Assembly (NCBI RefSeq): GCF_035958815.1
Contig: NZ_CP108383.1
Coordinates: forward strand, 7,750,001 to 7,814,000
DNA: 64,000 bases
DNA from: Nocardia sp. NBC_01327
Lineage (GTDB): Bacteria; Actinomycetota; Actinomycetes; Mycobacteriales; Mycobacteriaceae
Direction of reading: 5' to 3'
Shown here: positions 49,911-58,329 of the stretch, piece by piece
Position numbering within the stretch: position 1 is the first letter of the stretch
How the letters are laid out: each line of letters begins with the position of its first letter
Position numbers and translations under genes: made by a program
Notes under the pieces: model-generated
What the model saw: the letters and a program-made list of their open reading frames with translations, nothing else
Told to the model about the DNA's origin: nothing
Databases searched by the model: none

Positions 49911-51622
49911 CCGAGTCGTACAGCGCCAATACCCGGGCCTACCGGGCCGCCCGCGACCAGCTCGTCGCGGCCGCGACCGATTACCGCACGGCGGTGGACA
50001 CCTTCGAATGGCCGCGGCTGACCGGCATATTCAACTGGGCGACCGACTGGTTCGACGTCATCGCCCGCGGTAACGACCGCACCGCGCTGTGGATCGTCGA
50101 GCAGAACGGCGACGAGCAGCGCATCACCTTCGACGAGATGGCCACGCGCTCGGATCGAGTGGCGACCTGGCTGGCCGGGCTCGGCGTCGGCAAGGGCGAC
50201 CGGGTCATGCTCATGCTCGGCAATCAGGCCGAACTCTGGGAGGCCATGCTGGCGGTGGCCAAGCTCGGCGCGGTCATCATGCCGACCACCGCCGCGCTCG
50301 GCCCGGAGGATCTCGCCGACCGGATCGGCCGGGGCGGTGCGGGATTCGTCCTCGTCAATGCCGCCGATACCGCCAAGTTCGCCGAGGTGCCCGGTGACTA
50401 CCGTCGAATCGCGGTGGGCGAGACGGTATCCGGCTGGCACTCCTACGGCGATAGCGCGACGGTGGAGTCCAGCGGTCCGTTCACCGCCGTCACCGCGGTG
50501 GACGATCCGCTGCTGGTGTACTTCACCTCCGGCACCACCAGCAAGCCGAAAATGGTGCAGCACTCGCAGATCAGCTATCCGGTCGGCCATCTGACCACCA
50601 TGTACTGGATCGGGGTGCGCCCCGGCGACGTCCATCTGGCCATCAGCGCACCCGGCTGGGCCAAGCACGCCTGGAGCTGCTTCTTCGCGCCCTGGCTGGC
50701 CGAGGCGACCGTATTCGTCTACAACTACGGTCGTTTCGACGCGGCGGCGCTGCTGGAGCAATTGCGCCGGGCGCAGGTGAACACGTTCTGCGCGCCACCG
50801 ACGGTGTGGCGCATGCTGATTCAGTCCGATCTCGGCGAGCGACCGGCCGGTCTGCGCGAAATCCTCGGCGCCGGTGAGCCTCTCAATCCGGATGTGATCA
50901 CCCAGGTCGAGAAGGCGTGGGGACTGACCATTCGTGACGGCTTCGGACAGACCGAGACCACGCTGCAGGTGGGCAATATGCCGGGACAGCAGGTCAAGCC
51001 CGGTTCCATGGGCCGACCGGCCCCCGGAGTGCCCGTCATACTGGTGGATCCCCTCACCGGAGAACTCGCTGATGAGGGCGAAATCTGCCTCGACCTGGGC
51101 TACACTCCGGTCAACCTGATGACCGGATATTTGGGCGATCCGGAACGCAATGCCGCTGTCACGGCGGGGGGCTTCTACCACTCCGGTGATGTCGCCTCAC
51201 GCGACGACGACGGATATATCACCTATATCGGCCGCACCGACGACGTCTTCAAGTCCTCCGACTACAAGGTGTCGCCGTTCGAGCTGGAAAGCGTGCTGAT
51301 CGAGCACCCAGCCGTGGTCGAAGCAGCGGTCGTCCCAGCCCCCGACGACACTCGCCTCGCGGTGCCCAAGGCGTATGTTTCACTCGCCGCCGGTTGGGAA
51401 CCCGATCGCGAAACCGCCCGCGCCATCCTCGACTACGCCCGCGACCACCTCGCGCCCTACCTACGGGTGCGCCGCGTGGAGTTCACCGAGCTACCGAAAA
51501 CCATCTCCGGCAAGATTCGCCGCGTCGACCTGCGCCACCGCGAGGAGCAGGCACACGCGACGGGAACAGCCATACCCACCGAGTACCGATACGAGGACAT
51601 TCTCTCCGATCCGAAGCCGTAG
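49907..51622 (+). CDS. Acyl-CoA synthetase, second ligase of the operon
   Basis: A 571-aa AMP-forming synthetase closer to the acetyl/medium-chain (ACSM-like) group than to the first ligase. It has an N-terminal FNWATDWFDVIARGN segment typical of that group, A3 VYFTSGTTSKPKMVQHSQI, A5 DGFGQTETTLQVGN, A7/A8 YIGRTDDVFKSSDYKVSPFE, and the C-terminal TISGKIRRVDLR. It is translationally coupled to the FadD-type ligase, an unusual pairing of two activating enzymes, perhaps for different parts of one degradation route. Confidence 0.92.
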   Translation: MTESYSANTRAYRAARDQLVAAATDYRTAVDTFEWPRLTGIFNWATDWFDVIARGNDRTALWIVEQNGDEQRITFDEMATRSDRVATWLAGLGVGKGDRVMLMLGNQAELWEAMLAVAKLGAVIMPTTAALGPEDLADRIGRGGAGFVLVNAADTAKFAEVPGDYRRIAVGETVSGWHSYGDSATVESSGPFTAVTAVDDPLLVYFTSGTTSKPKMVQHSQISYPVGHLTTMYWIGVRPGDVHLAISAPGWAKHAWSCFFAPWLAEATVFVYNYGRFDAAALLEQLRRAQVNTFCAPPTVWRMLIQSDLGERPAGLREILGAGEPLNPDVITQVEKAWGLTIRDGFGQTETTLQVGNMPGQQVKPGSMGRPAPGVPVILVDPLTGELADEGEICLDLGYTPVNLMTGYLGDPERNAAVTAGGFYHSGDVASRDDDGYITYIGRTDDVFKSSDYKVSPFELESVLIEHPAVVEAAVVPAPDDTRLAVPKAYVSLAAGWEPDRETARAILDYARDHLAPYLRVRRVEFTELPKTISGKIRRVDLRHREEQAHATGTAIPTEYRYEDILSDPKP

Positions 51623-51667
51623 TCCCTTACACCGCAACCTCATTCCGACGACCGATTGGAGCCTTGC

Positions 51668-51862
51668 GTGCTGCCCCACAGTGTGGAGACCGCCACCGCA
51701 TACGTCATCGCCGCCCTCGAGGACAAGGGCACTGCTACCCGCGACGATTTCGACGTATCCGGCATCGTCAGCGCAACCCATCAAATCGCCGAGACGTGGG
51801 ATTTCCATTCGGTGGACCGCGACCGGTTCTGGGGAATCGCCGCCACATTCCTGAAACCGTGA
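51668..51862 (+). CDS. Conserved small protein, unknown function
   Basis: A 64-aa protein (MLPHSVETATAYVIAALEDK, then DDFDVSGIVSATHQIAETWD and ending RFWGIAATFLKP). Its composition and secondary structure look protein-like: one amphipathic helix, a turn, then a second helix with conserved-looking Trp. The GTG at 51668 is preferred because GGAG lies 7 bp upstream; TTG 51656 is the alternative. It lies 45 bp after the ligase and may be co-transcribed. No family is recognised. Confidence 0.6.
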   Translation: MLPHSVETATAYVIAALEDKGTATRDDFDVSGIVSATHQIAETWDFHSVDRDRFWGIAATFLKP

Positions 51863-51866
51863 ACTG

Positions 51867-51949
51867 ATTCGACTCGGCCGCTGCGCGGCGCCTCGACTCG
51901 GCCGCTGCGCGGCAACCGGATTCGGCCGGCGTCCCCTGCGGGCGCCGGC
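51867..51949. repeat. 21-bp direct repeat and adjacent hairpin
   Basis: TCGACTCGGCCGCTGCGCGGC occurs at 51867-51887 and again at 51891-51911. A stem CGGCCGGCG/CGCCGGCCG (51921-51929 and 51941-51949, 11-nt loop) follows. The hairpin may terminate the ligase operon. The repeat has no known role. Confidence 0.6.
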
Positions 51950-52067
51950 CGATCCTACGGTGAATGCCGAGGCCAGGTGGCCGATCGGGCGTACACTGGA
52001 GCTCTGCCTGCTATGAGTCTGTTCACCAAGCTCACGAACCGTGGCAGCTCACTGGAGAGGGCATCTG

Positions 52068-52196
52068 ATGACGACGGTTCCTGAGCAGACGGTCTCCCTC
52101 TCGCATTCACCGTCCACGGCCCGCCTCCGGCCGAATAACCCTGGCGTGCACGATCATCGAATACCCCGGCTGCGCTCGTCGTCGACAACGGGCTGA
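52068..52196 (+). CDS. Possible 42-aa peptide
   Basis: ATG 52068 has GGAGAGGG at ribosome-site distance and opens a 42-codon frame (MTTVPEQTVSLSHSPSTARL, ending SSSTTG) that stops 22 bp before the phosphoribosyltransferase. It is rich in Ser, Thr, Arg and Pro. No membrane segment and no family is recognised. A TACACT -10-like hexamer lies at 51992-51997, near GGCGTACACTGG. It could be a leader peptide or a chance frame. Confidence 0.3.
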   Translation: MTTVPEQTVSLSHSPSTARLRPNNPGVHDHRIPRLRSSSTTG

Positions 52197-52217
52197 CATT
52201 CACAGTCGGGGAAACGA

Positions 52218-52964
52218 ATGCCGCCGTTCATGGACCGCAATGACGCGGGCCGGCAGTTGGCCGGACTGCTGTCGGCCTTTCGCGGCCATGATGTGGTCGT
52301 CCTCGCCCTACCCGGCGGCGGGGTCCGGGTCGCGCACGAAATCGCGGCCCGGCTGCGCGTACTGCTGGATGTGATCCTGGTGCAACCGCTGGCTGTGGCC
52401 CGGTGCCCCGATCTCGTCTACGGGCTGCTCGGCGAGGAGCACACCCTGCTGATCGATACCGCCGCCGTGGCGCGCGGGGAGCTCTGCGACGAGGAACGCG
52501 AACACACCGAGCAGCTGCAATCGAAGATCCTGCGCCACAGCGCTTTCAGTTTCCGCGGTGAATATCCGCGGCTGAGCCTGGAGGATCGCACCGTCGTCAT
52601 CGTGGACGAATGTCTCACCGAGGCGGGCACAGTGCGTGATGCCTGCCGGATGGCGCGCATGCACGGAGCCATTCGGGTCGCCGTCGCCGTCCCGGTCGCT
52701 GGGCGGCAGGCGCTGAGCGGTCTGTCCCCCTATGCGGACAAGATCGTCTGCCTCCATGCCCCGGCGCAATCGCCGACCGCGGGCCACTGGTACCGCGACG
52801 GCGCACCGACCACCAGCACCGACATCGCGTCGATGCTGGGCACGAATCATTCGGCGGTGGCATCCGATTCGGCTGCTGCCGCCGAATCGGCGGCGGGCTT
52901 CGACGGGGCCAGCCGGATCACTCCGGCATCCAGGTCGACGTCCATGCGCGGGCGATGGCCCTGA
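52218..52964 (+). CDS. Phosphoribosyltransferase-like protein with altered PRPP loop
   Basis: A 248-aa protein of the type I PRTase fold, like the mycobacterial predicted phosphoribosyltransferases that occur in dormancy and stress loci. The N-terminal VVVLALPGGGVRVAHEIAAR is typical. The PRPP loop, usually VDDGxATGxT, reads IVDECLTEAGTVRDA, so the second Asp and the Thr-Gly pair are changed. The domain ends near residue 205. The last 40 residues (Ser/Ala-rich) are antisense to a minus-strand gene at 52847-53032 and may be non-conserved. Activity is doubtful; a regulatory role is possible. Confidence 0.75.
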   Translation: MPPFMDRNDAGRQLAGLLSAFRGHDVVVLALPGGGVRVAHEIAARLRVLLDVILVQPLAVARCPDLVYGLLGEEHTLLIDTAAVARGELCDEEREHTEQLQSKILRHSAFSFRGEYPRLSLEDRTVVIVDECLTEAGTVRDACRMARMHGAIRVAVAVPVAGRQALSGLSPYADKIVCLHAPAQSPTAGHWYRDGAPTTSTDIASMLGTNHSAVASDSAAAAESAAGFDGASRITPASRSTSMRGRWP

Positions 52965-53032
52965 CCGTCGCTGTCGCCACTGCCCTCGTCGTCGAGTTTC
53001 TTGCCCGGGAATAGTTCACCGATGACACCCAC
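52847..53032 (-). CDS. Small acidic protein (DUF6191-like)
   Basis: A 61-aa acidic protein beginning MGVIGELFPGKKLDDEGSGD, with a hydrophobic strand VDLDAGVIRLAP and a Pro/Ala/Asp-rich tail. The start and the VIRLAP strand resemble small actinobacterial DUF6191-type proteins of unknown function; the match is by eye. The GTG start at 53032 has GGTGA weakly placed. Its 3' 118 bp overlap the convergent phosphoribosyltransferase gene on the other strand, which is unusual. Confidence 0.55.
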   Translation of the reverse strand: MGVIGELFPGKKLDDEGSGDSDGQGHRPRMDVDLDAGVIRLAPSKPAADSAAAAESDATAE

Positions 53033-53056
53033 CCGTTCACCATAGCCCCGCAGTGG

Positions 53057-53698
53057 TCAGGATGGCTCCGAGCCCGCTCCGAGCGCATCCATGAGCTGCT
53101 CCTCGGTGATCGGCGGGACCGGCAGCGGATGTGCGGCCGCGGCGCGCAGGCCGTCGAAGACGAAGGCGAGATGGCGGCGCCAGGCGTCGGGGGCCAGCGT
53201 TCCCGTCGCCTCGACGATCCGGGTGTGCGCCCAGGTGATGAAGGCGATGTCCTCGAGTACCCAGTCGGCGCGCAGTACTCCGGCTTGCTGTGCGCGGGTG
53301 ACGATTTCGCGCATCTTCCCATGACCGTCCTCACGCGCGCGGGCGATGGCCGCGCTCGGGGCGGCGCGGACCGCGAGTTCATTGAGCAGGCGGTCGCCGG
53401 CCTGCAATTCGCAGACCTTCTCCACCAGGTAGGTGAAGGACTCCCACGGGTCGTCGATCAGCAAGGCCTGCTCGGCAATTCGGCCGCCGGACTCGATGCG
53501 GTCCTCGACGGCGGCGGCGATCAGCTCGTCACGGGTCGGGAAGCGGTTGTAGAGGGTGCCGATGGCCACGCCCGCGCGGGCGGCGATCTCCTTCACCGGG
53601 GCGTCGAGGCCGCGTTCGGCGAAAACCTCGCGGGCCGCGGTCACCAGCGCATCGCGATTGCGGCGCGCGTCGAGGCGGAGCGGCTTGTTCGAGGACAT
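53057..53698 (-). CDS. TetR/AcrR family transcriptional regulator
   Basis: A 213-aa repressor. The helix-turn-helix is IAARAGVAIGTLYNRFPTRD (about residues 38-57). The C-terminal domain has IERSG-type helices and LEDIAFITWAHTRI, common in regulators next to SDR genes. It is divergent from the SDR at 53806. Two inverted 16-bp sites lie between them, so local repression of that SDR is likely. Confidence 0.92.
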   Translation of the reverse strand: MSSNKPLRLDARRNRDALVTAAREVFAERGLDAPVKEIAARAGVAIGTLYNRFPTRDELIAAAVEDRIESGGRIAEQALLIDDPWESFTYLVEKVCELQAGDRLLNELAVRAAPSAAIARAREDGHGKMREIVTRAQQAGVLRADWVLEDIAFITWAHTRIVEATGTLAPDAWRRHLAFVFDGLRAAAAHPLPVPPITEEQLMDALGAGSEPS

Positions 53699-53732
53699 TC
53701 GCCGATCCTACAAATCCGGGGCTCGAATTATC

Positions 53733-53789
53733 TTGAGCATGGGTTCAACTTAATGTTAGCGTCGAGGAGCAACTTGAACCACTGCTCAA
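53733..53789. promoter_or_regulatory. Pair of inverted TetR operators
   Basis: TTGAGCATGGGTTCAA (53733-53748) and TTGAACCACTGCTCAA (53774-53789) are inverted copies of each other (14 of 16 bases match) and each is an imperfect TTGA-N8-TCAA dyad. Both are followed by CTTA. Centre spacing is 41 bp, about four helical turns, which suits looping or two dimers on one face. Confidence 0.7.
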
Positions 53790-53805
53790 CTTAGTGAGGC
53801 ACCGC

Positions 53806-54528
53806 ATGAGCAAGACCATCGCGATCTTCGGGTTCGGCCCCGGGCTCGGCATGGGCACCGCACGCGTATTCGGCCGGGAGGGGTTCCGGGTGGCGGTTGT
53901 CGGCCGCCGCCCCGACAAGGCCGAACTGCACGTCAAGGACCTGCGCGCCGAAGGAATCGAGGCCGCGGCATTTCCCACCGATGTCACCGACGCGGCGCAG
54001 GTGCGCGACACCGTCAGCGCGATTCGCGCGCGCTTCGGCGAGATCGACGTCGCCGTGCACGGCGCGGCCGGGAATATCGGCGACCGCATTCCGTCCACAC
54101 TCGATCTGGACGTCGCCGGACTGAGCGTCCCCATGGCGCTCAAACTGCACTCGCCCATTCTCATGACCCGCGCCCTGGCGCCCGCCATGATCGCCCGCGG
54201 CGAGGGGACGCTGCTGTTCTCCTCCGGCTCCACACCGCGCGCGCCCTGGCCGCACCTGTCCAATTTCGGTGTGGCCCTGGCGGCCCAGCACGGCTACGTG
54301 CAGCAGCTCGCGGCGGAGTTGAGCGGCACGGGAGTTTATGCGGGCGTACTGAATATCGGCGTTCTGATCGGGAACAGTGTCGCCGAGGAGCTCATCGACA
54401 ATAATCCGGAACTTGTTCCCGAGGGTCTCGACATCGTTCGCATGTCGAATAATGAACTGGGCGAACACTATTGGCGGATGTACGTCGAACGCGACAGCGC
54501 GTCGGTGGACGTCGGTTTTCCCGAATAG
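53806..54528 (+). CDS. SDR-fold protein lacking the YxxxK catalytic pair
   Basis: A 240-aa Rossmann-fold protein of the SDR superfamily. The cofactor loop is modified (GFGPGLGMGTARVFG instead of TGxxxGxG), and NAG-like HGAAGN is kept. Ser is kept in FSSGSTPRAPWPHLSNFGVAL, but the Tyr and Lys of YxxxK are Phe and Leu, so classical oxidoreductase chemistry is unlikely. It may be a ligand sensor or a catalyst of another kind. The ATG at 53806 is preferred over 53794. It is divergent from the TetR gene at 53057-53698. Confidence 0.85.
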   Translation: MSKTIAIFGFGPGLGMGTARVFGREGFRVAVVGRRPDKAELHVKDLRAEGIEAAAFPTDVTDAAQVRDTVSAIRARFGEIDVAVHGAAGNIGDRIPSTLDLDVAGLSVPMALKLHSPILMTRALAPAMIARGEGTLLFSSGSTPRAPWPHLSNFGVALAAQHGYVQQLAAELSGTGVYAGVLNIGVLIGNSVAEELIDNNPELVPEGLDIVRMSNNELGEHYWRMYVERDSASVDVGFPE

Positions 54529-54567
54529 GCCCGTACGCAATCGGATACGCGGAGCTACCGGGTTCGG

Positions 54568-55146
54568 TTATGCCGGTTCAGGTTCCGGGAGAACACCGCG
54601 GGTGAGGGTGGTCATGATGGCGTCCACCAATTCGTGACGGGGTGTGCCGTCCTCCTTCGCCGCCTCCCAGCCCGCATATAGCAGCGCCCAGAAGGTGCGG
54701 CGGATCCACGGCAGCGGGAGGGCGGACCCGGTCGCCTCGCGCATTCTGACCAGCACCGCGTCCACGGGATCGGCACCGCGCTCGAGTTCGTCCCAGAGTG
54801 CGCTGTCACCGGCGAGGCTCGGCTCGGTGTAGACGAACAGCAGGATCGGGCCGAGGGCGAACTGGCCTTCCACCACGCGGCGCAGGGCCGCGCTCGGAGT
54901 GCCGCCCATCGGCTCGGCGCGGACGATGGCCTGGCTGCTGAGATCGGTGACGTGCCGGGCGAGGGCGCGCAGCAGGTCGATCCGCTCGGGGAAGTAGCGG
55001 TGCAGGGTGGTGCGGCCGACCTCGGCGGCGGTGGCGATCTGGCCGAGGGAGGCCGCCGGGGTCGCCGTGAGGACCTCGGCCGCCGCATCCAGAATGGCCG
55101 CGCGGGTGCGGGCTCGGACGCCGGTTCGCGCGGCGGGGGCAGTCAT
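54568..55146 (-). CDS. TetR/AcrR family transcriptional regulator
   Basis: A 192-aa repressor with helix-turn-helix IATAAEVGRTTLHRYFPERI (about residues 34-53) and a C-terminal domain resembling regulators of efflux genes (WIRRTFWALLYAGWEAAKED). The start ATG 55146 is chosen because the frame upstream runs into the promoter of the divergent ABC gene. The exact 28-bp palindrome between them is the probable operator, so it likely represses the exporter until a drug or lipid is bound. Confidence 0.92.
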   Translation of the reverse strand: MTAPAARTGVRARTRAAILDAAAEVLTATPAASLGQIATAAEVGRTTLHRYFPERIDLLRALARHVTDLSSQAIVRAEPMGGTPSAALRRVVEGQFALGPILLFVYTEPSLAGDSALWDELERGADPVDAVLVRMREATGSALPLPWIRRTFWALLYAGWEAAKEDGTPRHELVDAIMTTLTRGVLPEPEPA

Positions 55147-55190
55147 ATCCGGAACGGTATCAGGCGGCCCTAAATGGTGCATAACTTGAC

Positions 55191-55218
55191 TCTAATGGAA
55201 CATCTATGTTCCATTAGA
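55191..55218. promoter_or_regulatory. Perfect 28-bp palindrome, TetR operator
   Basis: TCTAATGGAACAT-CT-ATGTTCCATTAGA has 13-bp exact arms. It follows a TTGACT -35-like hexamer (55186-55191) and ends 3 bp before the ABC gene start at 55222. Both orientations of the divergent TetR/ABC pair would be blocked by a bound dimer. Confidence 0.85.
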
Positions 55219-55221
55219 GAA

Positions 55222-57021
55222 ATGCGAGACACCGGAACCATTGCGTCCACCACCACCGGACGCGGACAGCATCTGCGGGTGCTGTGGTCTTTCGTGCGCC
55301 CGTATCGGCGACGCCTGCTGCTGGCTCTGCTGCTCGGATTCGGCTATACGGCCGCGGCGCTGGCCACACCGCTGGCCACCAAATGGATCCTCGATTCGGT
55401 CGGTACGGCGGGCTCACTGGTGCAGCCGATCTCACTGCTCGCCGCGCTGCTGGTGCTCGGCGCCGGCTTCGGACTGGCCGAATGGATTCTGCTGGGACGC
55501 ATTGCCGAGCACATCGTGCTCGACGCGCGCGCCGGACTGGTGCGCCGGTTCTTCCGCGGAGTGCTGCCGGATCTGCAGTTCCGCCCGCCGGGCGAGCTGG
55601 TCACCCGGGTCACCTCGGACACACTGCTGCTGCGGGAAGCCGCGTCCTCCAGTCTGATTCATCTCATCAACGGCACCATCTCGCTGGTCGGCACGCTGAT
55701 CCTGATGGCTGTGCTGGATGTGCCGCTGCTGCTGTGCACGCTGGCCGCGGTGCTGATCATCGCGGTGCTCGCGGGCTGGCTCATGCCCGCCATCGCGATT
55801 GCGCAGCGGCAGGCCCAGGAGTCGGTGGGGCGGCTCGGCGGAATTCTCGAAGGCGGCATCCGGGCGCTGCGCACGGTGAAATCCAGTGGCTCCGAAGAGC
55901 GGGAGACCCAGCGGGTGCTCACCGAAGCGCGGACCTCGGCCCGGCATGCGGTGCGGGCGGTGCGCATCGAAGCGGTGGCCTGGACGGTCGCGGGCAGCGG
56001 AATCCAGCTGGCCATTATCGTCATTCTCGCCTACGGCGCGTGGCGGGTCGGACAGGGCGAACTCGCGGTCTCGACCCTGGTTGCCTTCCTGCTGTACGCA
56101 TTTCAGCTCGCGGATCCCGTGGGTGAGATGACCACGCAGGTGGCGCAACTCCAGTCGGGGGTGGCGGCGGCGGCCCGGCTGCGCGAGGCCGAATCCATTC
56201 GCACCGAAAATCTTTCGGCCGGGAGCGGCGATGCCACCGACCGGACCGGGCGCAATGTGCTGACCTTCGAGGATGTTTCGGTGACCTATCCGGGCAGCAG
56301 CCGGCCCGCGCTCCGTCATCTCAGCGCGGCCGTGCCGCGGCGCGGGCACACCGCCGTCGTCGGGCCGTCCGGGGCGGGCAAGACCACGCTGTTCTCGCTC
56401 ATGCTGCGGTTCTATGATCCGGACAGCGGGCGAATCCTGTTGGACGACAAGGACTATGGCACCTTGCGCATCGACGGGGTCCGGGCGCGCATCGGGTATG
56501 TCGAGCAGGAGACGCCGCTACTGGCCGGGACCGTGCGGGACAATGTGATCTACCGCTATCCGGACGCCAGCGATGCGGAGGCCTGGGCGGCGCTGGCGGC
56601 GGTCGGATTGGACGACACCGTGCGGCGGATGCCGGGCGGATTGGATGAACCGGTTGCGCACACCAGCCTCTCCGGAGGTCAGCGTCAGCGTATTGCCCTG
56701 GCGCGCGCCATCGTCCGGCGACCCGACGTGCTGCTGCTGGACGAAGCGACGGCACAGCTGGACGGGCGCACCGAGGCGGCGGTTCAGGACATCATCCGGC
56801 GCATCGCCCGCGACAGCGCCGTGGTCACCATCGCGCACCGGCTCTCCACGGTGATCGACGCCGACACCATCTGGCTGATGGAGGACGGTGCGCTGCGTGC
56901 CGGCGGGACCCACGAGGAGTTGCTTGCCGGGGATGATCTCTATCGGGAACTTGTTGCCGCGCTGCGTATTTCGGTCACCGAAAGCCCCGGCACCGCGCCG
57001 GCGAATGCACTCAGCGCGTGA
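55222..57021 (+). CDS. ABC exporter half-transporter (type IV fold)
   Basis: A 599-aa fused membrane and ATPase protein. The transmembrane domain (residues 20-310) has six helices. The nucleotide-binding domain (from about residue 350) has Walker A GPSGAGKTT, a Q-loop in YVEQETPLLAG, signature LSGGQRQRIALARA, Walker B VLLLDEATAQLDG and H-loop IAHRLSTV. It works as a dimer to export a drug or lipid. ATG 55222 follows the palindromic operator; an earlier ATG at 55174 would put codons inside the operator. It is controlled probably by the divergent TetR. The stop overlaps the convergent hydrolase gene by 11 bp. Confidence 0.93.
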   Translation: MRDTGTIASTTTGRGQHLRVLWSFVRPYRRRLLLALLLGFGYTAAALATPLATKWILDSVGTAGSLVQPISLLAALLVLGAGFGLAEWILLGRIAEHIVLDARAGLVRRFFRGVLPDLQFRPPGELVTRVTSDTLLLREAASSSLIHLINGTISLVGTLILMAVLDVPLLLCTLAAVLIIAVLAGWLMPAIAIAQRQAQESVGRLGGILEGGIRALRTVKSSGSEERETQRVLTEARTSARHAVRAVRIEAVAWTVAGSGIQLAIIVILAYGAWRVGQGELAVSTLVAFLLYAFQLADPVGEMTTQVAQLQSGVAAAARLREAESIRTENLSAGSGDATDRTGRNVLTFEDVSVTYPGSSRPALRHLSAAVPRRGHTAVVGPSGAGKTTLFSLMLRFYDPDSGRILLDDKDYGTLRIDGVRARIGYVEQETPLLAGTVRDNVIYRYPDASDAEAWAALAAVGLDDTVRRMPGGLDEPVAHTSLSGGQRQRIALARAIVRRPDVLLLDEATAQLDGRTEAAVQDIIRRIARDSAVVTIAHRLSTVIDADTIWLMEDGALRAGGTHEELLAGDDLYRELVAALRISVTESPGTAPANALSA

Positions 57022-57805
57022 GGAATTCGTCGATCGCGGCATTGACCAGATCCGGAGCCGTCCAATTCGGCGCGTGGCCGGCGCCCGGGATCGTCACCAC
57101 CGCACCGGCCGCGGGCAAGCCGGAAGCCAGTGCCTCGGACTTCTGCGCGGTGCTCGAACCGTCGAATTCACCGCGCAGAACCAGCACCGGGCAGGTGATT
57201 TCGCCGAGGCGATCCGCCAGGGACTCCCGTTCGATCAGGCAGGACGCCGCCTGCCGGATCGCGGGCCGGTCACTCGCTGCCCATTTGGCCCGCCACGGTG
57301 CCTGATCGGCGGGTGTGCCGCCGATCAGCTGGGCGGCCAGCCCGGGGGCCAGCTCGCTCAGCGGCACCTCCGGGTTGGTCCACGCATCGAACAGGGTGCG
57401 GTAATCCGCCTGCTCGGCCGCGGTCGACGCACCGGCTTCGGTATCGAGCAGGAGCAGTGCGTCCGTGCGGTCCGGCGCCAGCAGTGCCGCACGCAACGCC
57501 ACATAGCCGCCCTGGGACATGCCGCCCAGGATCGCGTGCTCGACCTCGGCGGCATCCATGACGGCGAGCAGATCGCGGGCCGAATCCCAATAACTGAAGG
57601 GGGTGGCCGGATCGGCGGTGGTGCCGCCGTGGCCGCGCGCGTCCCAGCACAGCACCCGGAAACCCTTGGATTCCAGGAACTCCGCCTGCGGGGCGAACAT
57701 CGACAGATCCATGAAGAATCCGTGGCCCAAGACTACGGTCGGCAGGCCTCGGCGGCCGGAGTCGGTGTAGAACACGCGGGCACCATCGGTATCGACGTAC
57801 GGCAT
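57011..57805 (-). CDS. Alpha/beta hydrolase
   Basis: A 264-aa soluble hydrolase. The oxyanion region is LGHGFFMDLS, the nucleophile elbow is GGMSQGG (GxSxG), the acid is in LRGEFDGSS, and the His is in GAGHAPNWTAPD. It has a small cap domain (residues 125-185). Family members include esterases, haloperoxidase-like and epoxide hydrolases; the substrate is unassigned. It is convergent with the ABC exporter, overlapping its 3' end by 11 bp, so the two messages are antisense at their ends. Confidence 0.9.
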   Translation of the reverse strand: MPYVDTDGARVFYTDSGRRGLPTVVLGHGFFMDLSMFAPQAEFLESKGFRVLCWDARGHGGTTADPATPFSYWDSARDLLAVMDAAEVEHAILGGMSQGGYVALRAALLAPDRTDALLLLDTEAGASTAAEQADYRTLFDAWTNPEVPLSELAPGLAAQLIGGTPADQAPWRAKWAASDRPAIRQAASCLIERESLADRLGEITCPVLVLRGEFDGSSTAQKSEALASGLPAAGAVVTIPGAGHAPNWTAPDLVNAAIDEFLTR

Positions 57806-57922
57806 GGCGGTAGCGTAATCGCGCCGCCCGCGCTCGTGCGCGACCGAAACACAGTCCGGTCAGCGGGCGTTCGGGCCGCAGGGGCTGCTCGTCGTTCCGA
57901 ATACCCTGGAGCGCAGCACTCT

Positions 57923-58171
57923 TCAGATCTCGGCGGCGGTCCGAGGCTCGTGTTCGGCGGCGAGATGTGCGGCTATCGCCGCTTCGACCAGTTGCCGCCA
58001 GCCCGGATTGTCCTGGGTGGTCTTCTCGTCGTGGAACCATCGACAATCAGGAACAGGGCATACGAACCGGTAGGTGCCGTAGTCGTCGATGCGACCTCCG
58101 GGACTGAAGGGCCGCTCGTCGGCCGGCCTGATAGCGCGGTGTTCGGCGAAGGCGCCAGGTTCGTCTCCCAC
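57923..58171 (-). CDS. Small C2H2-type zinc-binding protein
   Basis: An 82-aa protein with a zinc-finger-like core, FVCPVPDCRWFHDEK followed by HLAAEHEPRTA: CxxxxC and HxxxxH, spaced about 25 residues. The N-terminal 25 residues are charged and probably disordered. Similar small finger proteins of unknown function are found in Nocardia and Streptomyces. The start at 58171 has no strong ribosome site. It is on the same strand as, and 117 bp downstream of, no obvious partner; it could be a nucleic-acid binder. Confidence 0.6.
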   Translation of the reverse strand: MGDEPGAFAEHRAIRPADERPFSPGGRIDDYGTYRFVCPVPDCRWFHDEKTTQDNPGWRQLVEAAIAAHLAAEHEPRTAAEI

Positions 58172-58286
58172 CCGAGTACTCGATCACATACTGGTGCGCC
58201 GGTACCACTCACGAACCAAGCGGTACGCGATCCTGTGACGGCGGACACTCTCGCGGCGGTGGCCATCATGGGCCCGGAAACACGAA

Positions 58287-58308
58287 AACCGCCCTCAAGA
58301 GGACGGTT
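58287..58308 (-). terminator. Terminator after tRNA-Ala
   Basis: AACCGCCCTC pairs with GAGGACGGTT (one mismatch) around a tight turn. On the minus strand it ends GGGCGGTTTTC, with a T-run. It is 21 bp beyond the tRNA-Ala 3' end. Confidence 0.65.
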
Positions 58309-58329
58309 CCGGTGAAGAAAACATTCGAG

